Below are positions 53,175 to 57,969 of a DNA stretch of 57,969 nucleotides, in pieces. The notes beneath the pieces are model-generated. The model was not told the origin of the DNA and ran no database searches. It was given only the letters and a program-made list of their open reading frames with translations. Positions within the stretch are counted from its first letter, which is position 1, and each line of letters begins with the position of its first letter. Position numbers and translations under genes: made by a program. Origin of the DNA: Bacteroidales bacterium (GTDB lineage Bacteria > Bacteroidota > Bacteroidia > Bacteroidales > FEN-979); assembly GCA_023231065.1 (NCBI GenBank), contig JALNWE010000010.1, forward strand, positions 1 to 57,969, read 5' to 3'.

Positions 53175-54239
53175 ATGAAAAAGTATTTACTGGTAAATTC
53201 CTTGTTGTTTATTTTTTTAGCCCTTCCGGGATTTGGTCAAAACCCGCGTAATATCATGATCGATGATATTACTGCTACTGCTTGTTCCCATTGTGCCTGC
53301 ATGGATTCTGTATTAAACCGGATCGTTAAAGTCAGGCATCCAAACACCATCATTTTAGGCATCCAGGGACCCAGTTCCCTCTTTTATCTGCCCAAGATGG
53401 ATTCCCTTATGTTTGCCCTGGGCTTTGATGGGACCGGGGCAAAAGTAAATCGTCAATACGATGAACAATCTGTTACTTCGATCGCTGATTCGGTGGATGC
53501 CCGTTATGCAGCAAGCCCCCAGGCTCCTGTGAAAATTGAGATCACCTCGAAATCATTTGACGCTCAAACCCGCATGGTCAACATTTCCATTAAAGTTACT
53601 TCCCTGGCTGACAATCTTAACGGTCTCTTCAGGATCAATATGGCTATAACAGAGGATCTGGTGATGGGGCCACAGCAACATGATCCTGGTTGCCCCGGGG
53701 GCGATCCTTATCCCTTTACCTTAATACCCCACTATAATGTCATGCGGGATATTATTCTGACGACCCACGGCGAAATGCTGATCGATGGGATATGGACAAA
53801 GGACCTGGCCATCACAAGATCATACAGCTTTAAACTCGATTCGGCCGCGTTGGTTCCCGGGAACAGCAATATTGTCATATATGTGGATAAAAAAGGAGAT
53901 ACCCTTGGCCAATCCCCGATCCAGCAAGCCATCGTCCAATCAGTCACAAGACCGGTCGGGATCAGTGAGGATCTTCAGGAACAAAATGGTTCTCTTTTCG
54001 TTTATCCCAATCCATCCAATGGAATGACAACATTCAGGCTGACCATGAGGCAGGAAAGCGTTGTCAGCCTGTTTATATGCAATGCAATCGGTCAGGAGCG
54101 GATGATCGTTTCGAACCGGAAAATGAGCGCTGGCATGAATGATATCCCTTATGATGTCAGCGAACTTGCTCCGGGGGTCTATAGCGTGATCCTGAAGACG
54201 ATAAACGATAAAATTTATACAAAACTTATAATTCTGTAA
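53175..54239 (+). CDS. Omp28-type protein with T9SS type A sorting domain
   Basis: 354 residues. Signal peptide (MKKYLLVNSLLFIFLALPGFGQ), then an Omp28-like thioredoxin-related domain with three close cysteines, Cys37, Cys40 and Cys42 (CSHCACMDSV), and a beta domain. The last 80 residues are a type A T9SS sorting domain (SLFVYPNPSNGMTTFRL, LAPGVYSVILKTINDKIYTKLIIL). So, unlike the lipoprotein before it, this copy crosses the outer membrane. Followed by the small T9SS protein after 4 bp, and preceded by its own promoter. Confidence 0.9.
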   Translation: MKKYLLVNSLLFIFLALPGFGQNPRNIMIDDITATACSHCACMDSVLNRIVKVRHPNTIILGIQGPSSLFYLPKMDSLMFALGFDGTGAKVNRQYDEQSVTSIADSVDARYAASPQAPVKIEITSKSFDAQTRMVNISIKVTSLADNLNGLFRINMAITEDLVMGPQQHDPGCPGGDPYPFTLIPHYNVMRDIILTTHGEMLIDGIWTKDLAITRSYSFKLDSAALVPGNSNIVIYVDKKGDTLGQSPIQQAIVQSVTRPVGISEDLQEQNGSLFVYPNPSNGMTTFRLTMRQESVVSLFICNAIGQERMIVSNRKMSAGMNDIPYDVSELAPGVYSVILKTINDKIYTKLIIL

Positions 54240-54243
54240 GGAT

Positions 54244-54981
54244 ATGAAAAAACTGGTATTTATCCTGGGTCTGATTTTCTTGACCGCGACATACTCAAAT
54301 GCCCAATCAAGTTATGAAGTTTATGATACGGTAGGAGGGAACATGGTTCTTGTACCGAATGGAGGTGTGTTGCACCGCAGTTTGAAAAACACCGACAACG
54401 ATTTCAGCTTCCCGTTATGGGTAAAAAATGTATCTGCAGTGCCTTGTACAACCTGGGCGAAAAAAGTTTACATTAATATTTTGCAAGGCACACAAAACTG
54501 GTTTTGCTGGGAAGGTTGTTATTTCCCTAACACCATGGTCTCGTCAAAACCTTATATTATTGGCCCATCACAACTATACGGAGGATTCGATTCCCATTAT
54601 AAAGCGGCTGGTAAAACCGGTGAATCCCGGATCAGATATGTATTTTTCAATGGCCAGAATACCAGCGATACGACTTATTTTGAAGTGGTTTTTACCACCA
54701 CGCCCACTGGTATTGACGATAAGACAACAACTTCCGGGCTTACCATCAGCCCCAACCCTGCTTCATCAATGGTGAAGATTTCCTATAATCTGTTGACAGG
54801 AATTAATGGGACCTTGGTTTTCAGAAATATACTGGGACAGGTAATTAAAACCTTCTTACTCACTGATCCATCCGGAACTGTTTCATGCGACCTTTCTGAA
54901 TTTTCCGAAGGGATTTATTTTGTAACCCTTTCATCTGATAAGGAACATCAGATTCTGTCGAAACTGATTATAAGCCATTGA
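54244..54981 (+). CDS. Small secreted FCWxxC-domain protein with T9SS tail
   Basis: 245 residues. Signal peptide (MKKLVFILGLIFLTATYSNAQ), a beta-rich domain of about 135 residues with three cysteines (Cys68, Cys88, Cys92, the last two in FCWEGCYFP), a linker, and a type A T9SS sorting domain (GLTISPNPASSMVKISYNL, LSEFSEGIYFVTLSS). The cysteine-bearing domain recurs in Bacteroidota near Omp28 proteins but has no assigned function that I know. 4 bp after the Omp28-T9SS gene, so translated together. The odd number of cysteines leaves one free for a partner or a metal. Confidence 0.85.
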   Translation: MKKLVFILGLIFLTATYSNAQSSYEVYDTVGGNMVLVPNGGVLHRSLKNTDNDFSFPLWVKNVSAVPCTTWAKKVYINILQGTQNWFCWEGCYFPNTMVSSKPYIIGPSQLYGGFDSHYKAAGKTGESRIRYVFFNGQNTSDTTYFEVVFTTTPTGIDDKTTTSGLTISPNPASSMVKISYNLLTGINGTLVFRNILGQVIKTFLLTDPSGTVSCDLSEFSEGIYFVTLSSDKEHQILSKLIISH

Positions 54982-54992
54982 TGTTGGTTAGC

Positions 54993-55601
54993 TTATTTTA
55001 CCTCGATTAAGGGCAACATGAAATTCAAGACTTTTTGAACGGATTCTTTAACAGTCATCAGGTCTGTCCTGATCTCAAGGTCACATGTTTCAGGTACTTC
55101 AAATGGCGCCGTAACTCCGGTGAATTCTTTTATTTCACCGCGACGCGCACGGCAGTAAAGACCTTTTACATCTCTTCCTTCGCAAATATTCAGAGGGGCA
55201 TTGATATAGATTTCAAAAAAATCCCCTTCACCGATGATATGACGTGCCATCTCGCGGATTTCTTCAGTCGGGCTAATGAAACAATTGATCGTTATTATAC
55301 CGCATTGAAGGAAGAGTTTTGAAATTTCTGCGATACGGCGAATGTTTTCAAACCGGTCTTCAGCAGAAAATCCCAGGTTTTTGTTTATTCCAGTCCGGAC
55401 GTTATCCCCGTCGAGGATCTGTGTCAGGAATCCCCGACTGAACAGCTCCTCTTCAAGATGCCTGGCTATGGTGGTTTTACCCGAACTTGAAAGGCCCGTA
55501 AGCCATATTACCCGGGCCCGTTGCTTCAACAGATTTTCTTTTTCTTCCCGTGAAAGTATTTCATGAAAAACCGGAAATATGTTTTTCTCTTCAGGAGTCA
55601 T
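54993..55601 (-). CDS. cysC: Adenylylsulfate kinase
   Basis: 202 residues. Phosphorylates APS to PAPS. P-loop GLSSSGKT (36-43), ILDGDNVRTGINKNLGFS (family signature), NIRRIAEISKLF and the FISPTEEIREMAR lid. The first 25 residues are an extension that is not part of the core. No sulfate adenylyltransferase or sulfotransferase is adjacent; cysC is convergent with the T9SS gene and 51 bp downstream of the large secreted protein's stop. PAPS could serve sulfation of surface sugars or assimilation. Confidence 0.94.
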   Translation of the reverse strand: MTPEEKNIFPVFHEILSREEKENLLKQRARVIWLTGLSSSGKTTIARHLEEELFSRGFLTQILDGDNVRTGINKNLGFSAEDRFENIRRIAEISKLFLQCGIITINCFISPTEEIREMARHIIGEGDFFEIYINAPLNICEGRDVKGLYCRARRGEIKEFTGVTAPFEVPETCDLEIRTDLMTVKESVQKVLNFMLPLIEVK

Positions 55602-55652
55602 AAACCTTCGAATTTAGCTATAATACATGGTCCGTATTCAATCATCATATCA

Positions 55653-57969
55653 TCATTTCCGGATGATCAGCGCCCCGGAGTGGATATCACTGCCTGACCG
55701 GATCTGCAATAAATAAATTCCCTCTGGAAGGCGCTTTAAATCAATGTTTTTGAACAATTCTTTCTGAACAGAAATACCTCTTTCTTCAAATACATTCTCA
55801 CCCATATTATTTACAATTGTCAATGTAATTATTTCAGGAACAGTACTTTGATATTTAACTGTAACCAGTCCTTTACTTGGGTTTGGAAATAGGGCCAGCC
55901 TTCCGTCATTGCTTGCCGGGATCCCCGTGTTTATCTTCAAGTTGGATTTCGAAAGGGTTGGCTTGAAAATATCGCCATCCCAGGTTGAAAATTCAACCGG
56001 AGTCGGGTGATCACCAAATGAAACCGTCGAATTGACCTCTCCGGGAACCTGAAAATGAAGATCAAAAAAGCGGTCGTTCCGGATGGATATCCCGGCGGTT
56101 TCAGCGGCCCAGACAAAAGTCAGTTTTCCTGGTTCTGGCTGGCCAACCGTTACTTCTTCAATACCCGGATACCAATTGCTTATTCCATTGAAAGTCAATT
56201 GAGCGGGATCATAACAGATCGTAAACTGGAAAGCGCCCATGTTGATCAGGTCCTGGGCCATTACGGAAATATCCATTTGTCCTTTTTCCATTAAAGGTGG
56301 GGCCAAAACCAGATTCCCTGCAACAAATTTTGCGGCATTTACAAAAAGAGGCAGCGAAGCAGGGGGCGAATAAGATGCATTGGCGTCCCCGTAACATAAT
56401 CCGTTAAAATTCATCACAACATTGTTCCCGGCAACCTGGATCGGAGCATTGTCAAAAAGCCAATCTCCAACCTGGAATGAATTGATGAGGGAACCAATCC
56501 GTTTTTTTATCAGAAGTACGTCGGCTGCGGTAAGTGAGCTGGATCCGTTGACATCACCGGAGGCAAGGAATATTCCGGACAGAGGGCTTATTCCCGCAAT
56601 GTGTTTTTTATATAAAAGCACATCTGCCGCGCTGACCCCTCCCCATAATTTATTGATGGTGGGCGAAAGGGTATAGGTCCCATTGAAAATGCCGTTAAAA
56701 TTGTAATAACCAGAAGCATTGGTTGTTGAAGTTCCGATAATACTACCACCGCTGTCTTTAAGGTCGAGAATCACATTATTTAAAGGTACAGGTGTGGATT
56801 TCGGGTAGGAGAGGACCCCGCTGATTGATCTTCCGAGGGTTGTATCAGAGTATATATGAACATTGTCGATATACAGGTCATTTCCCAGGAAGAAATAACT
56901 CTCGAACTTCACTCTCACGTTTTGATTACCGGCCCATGGCGAAAGGTCAATGGTGTTGCAGGCGCTTCCATAACCGCCTCCGCACCAGTCAGACGATTGG
57001 GTCGGGAAAAATTCATCGGTCATGAGTGGATGGGTTGCAAAATTCCCGGAACCATTTTCACTGACCCGAAAAACCCGTGTCCATGAATTGCCACAATCAG
57101 CAGAGACGGATATGATCAGGGAATCCCTTGAAGAAACCAACCGTTTTGCATAGGCATGCTGAAAGGACATAAAGACATGTTCTGTACCTGTGAAATCAAG
57201 AACCGGGGATATCATCAGGTCGCGTTTTCCGGCCGAATAATAATTATAGAAATTCATCCATGCGGCTTTATCGCCGGGAGGAGTGCCTCCAACCGTAGCG
57301 ATATTCCAGGTTACGGATTCATCAGCATTGACAATGTCCCAGTTATTGGCAGTAAATCCCTGCTCGAAATCTTCGATAAACGGTAGCTGGGCCCCGCCGA
57401 TGTTGATATAAGCATTCCTGGTTATGGTGTCAGGGCCATTTGCATTGGAAGCGATCAGGGTCACAGTGTAGTTGCCCGGTCCGTTGAACCTGACATCAGG
57501 GTTCTGCGATCCGGACGTGGTCCCATTCATGAATGTAACCGTAGGCGGGTTGAAAGTCCATTCCCAGGAATTGGGACAATTGGCGGTTTTATCAGTGAAT
57601 TTGACAACCGGTTGTTCCGTAGCGCAAAAGGCTTTTTTATCTCCTTCAAAATCAGCAACGGGGAATAAAACATCGCTGACCTGGATATATTGTGTTAACA
57701 AGAGAGTGTCGGATCCTTCCGCATTGGTCACGATGAGTTGGACATCATATTTTCCGGGTGTATCATAGACTATCCCGGTTGGGTCCCTTTGGCTCGAAGT
57801 AGATGGGTTTCCTCCAGGGAAAGACCATTCCCGGGTAAACGGGACACCGGTCGATAAATCGGTGAAATTAACCCCACATTCAATCGGGATCTGTACCTGA
57901 TCTGCTGAAAAGTCGGCCATTGGCATGGAGTAAAACATATCTGATTCCCACAGGCCACGTCCGTATGTT
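55653..57969 (-). CDS. Large secreted protein with PKD, dockerin-like, cohesin-like and T9SS domains (partial)
   Basis: At least 772 residues; the frame is still open at the window edge. The first visible residues contain YGRGLW, the usual end of BNR/sortilin-type repeat domains, so a propeller probably lies upstream. Then two PKD domains, a region resembling a MAM/jelly-roll domain with several cysteines, and a carboxypeptidase-like fold (ILDLKDSGGSIIGTST). Two dockerin-like calcium loops follow (VSAADVLLYKKHIAG, LTAADVLLIKKRIGS), then a cohesin-like domain (MGAFQFTICYDPAQLTFNGI) and a type A T9SS tail (LALFPNPSKGLVTVKY). Exported and probably surface-attached. No enzyme motif is visible in the part present. 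Confidence 0.88.
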   Translation of the reverse strand, partial: TYGRGLWESDMFYSMPMADFSADQVQIPIECGVNFTDLSTGVPFTREWSFPGGNPSTSSQRDPTGIVYDTPGKYDVQLIVTNAEGSDTLLLTQYIQVSDVLFPVADFEGDKKAFCATEQPVVKFTDKTANCPNSWEWTFNPPTVTFMNGTTSGSQNPDVRFNGPGNYTVTLIASNANGPDTITRNAYINIGGAQLPFIEDFEQGFTANNWDIVNADESVTWNIATVGGTPPGDKAAWMNFYNYYSAGKRDLMISPVLDFTGTEHVFMSFQHAYAKRLVSSRDSLIISVSADCGNSWTRVFRVSENGSGNFATHPLMTDEFFPTQSSDWCGGGYGSACNTIDLSPWAGNQNVRVKFESYFFLGNDLYIDNVHIYSDTTLGRSISGVLSYPKSTPVPLNNVILDLKDSGGSIIGTSTTNASGYYNFNGIFNGTYTLSPTINKLWGGVSAADVLLYKKHIAGISPLSGIFLASGDVNGSSSLTAADVLLIKKRIGSLINSFQVGDWLFDNAPIQVAGNNVVMNFNGLCYGDANASYSPPASLPLFVNAAKFVAGNLVLAPPLMEKGQMDISVMAQDLINMGAFQFTICYDPAQLTFNGISNWYPGIEEVTVGQPEPGKLTFVWAAETAGISIRNDRFFDLHFQVPGEVNSTVSFGDHPTPVEFSTWDGDIFKPTLSKSNLKINTGIPASNDGRLALFPNPSKGLVTVKYQSTVPEIITLTIVNNMGENVFEERGISVQKELFKNIDLKRLPEGIYLLQIRSGSDIHSGALIIRK

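Overview
This window is chromosomal DNA from a member of the Bacteroidota, most likely an uncultured Bacteroidales-type lineage. The support is direct. Several proteins end in type IX secretion (T9SS) sorting domains of both type A and type B. The primary sigma factor is the short Bacteroidota form. Promoter-like elements fit TTG-N19/20-TAnnTTTG, Shine-Dalgarno sequences are mostly weak, and some genes start with TTG. The order nth-bcp-recA and families such as DUF4342, DUF5063, Omp28, head-GIN and YwqK point the same way. Genes are packed tightly and no gene-free gap exceeds 300 bases. I see no rRNA, tRNA, CRISPR array, insertion sequence or phage gene.

Layout. 1-2010: end of an unknown gene, then two exported beta-strand-repeat proteins (DUF4097-like and head-GIN). 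2110-8470 (minus): ligA, then a glycosylation group of GT2, DegT aminotransferase and a GT-C membrane transferase, then a tandem universal stress protein. 8525-13340 (minus): HD hydrolase, rpe, the primary sigma factor, pnp and rpsO. 13476-16074 (plus): SDR, aldehyde dehydrogenase, DUF4342. 16071-19043 (minus): aroE, a phosphosulfolactate synthase homologue, a TPR protein. 19199-24850: phosphoglucosamine-mutase-like gene, a small basic protein, recR, YwqK-like protein, clpB. 25093-30723: T9SS type B protein, geranylgeranyl-reductase-like flavoprotein, nth, a 5'-truncated bcp, recA, a TPR lipoprotein. 30713-38789 (minus): orphan Hpt, DUF5063, a BamA/TamA-like outer-membrane barrel, phosphosugar mutase, rmlD-like reductase, UDP-glucuronate decarboxylase, UDP-glucose dehydrogenase.

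38943-43992 is the most distinctive block. A LexA-like HTH/S24 self-cleaving repressor is divergent from a catalytically intact Y-family polymerase, which abuts a short DnaE-type polymerase with a degenerate PHP domain. An interrupted palindrome lies between the divergent genes. It looks like a damage-inducible mutagenesis cassette, a Bacteroidota counterpart of lexA-imuA-imuB-dnaE2.

44013-48627 (minus): STAS protein, stand-alone acylating aldehyde dehydrogenase, O-methyltransferase, M49-like peptidase. 48753-54981 (plus): SPFH protein, then an envelope thiol cluster (TlpA thioredoxin, DUF6029-like barrel, Omp28 lipoprotein, Omp28 with T9SS tail, small FCWxxC protein with T9SS tail). 54993-57969 (minus): cysC and the 3' part of a large secreted protein carrying PKD, dockerin-like, cohesin-like and T9SS domains. 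Degenerate 7-bp tandem repeats recur at five places, two of them inside the dnaE-like coding sequence.
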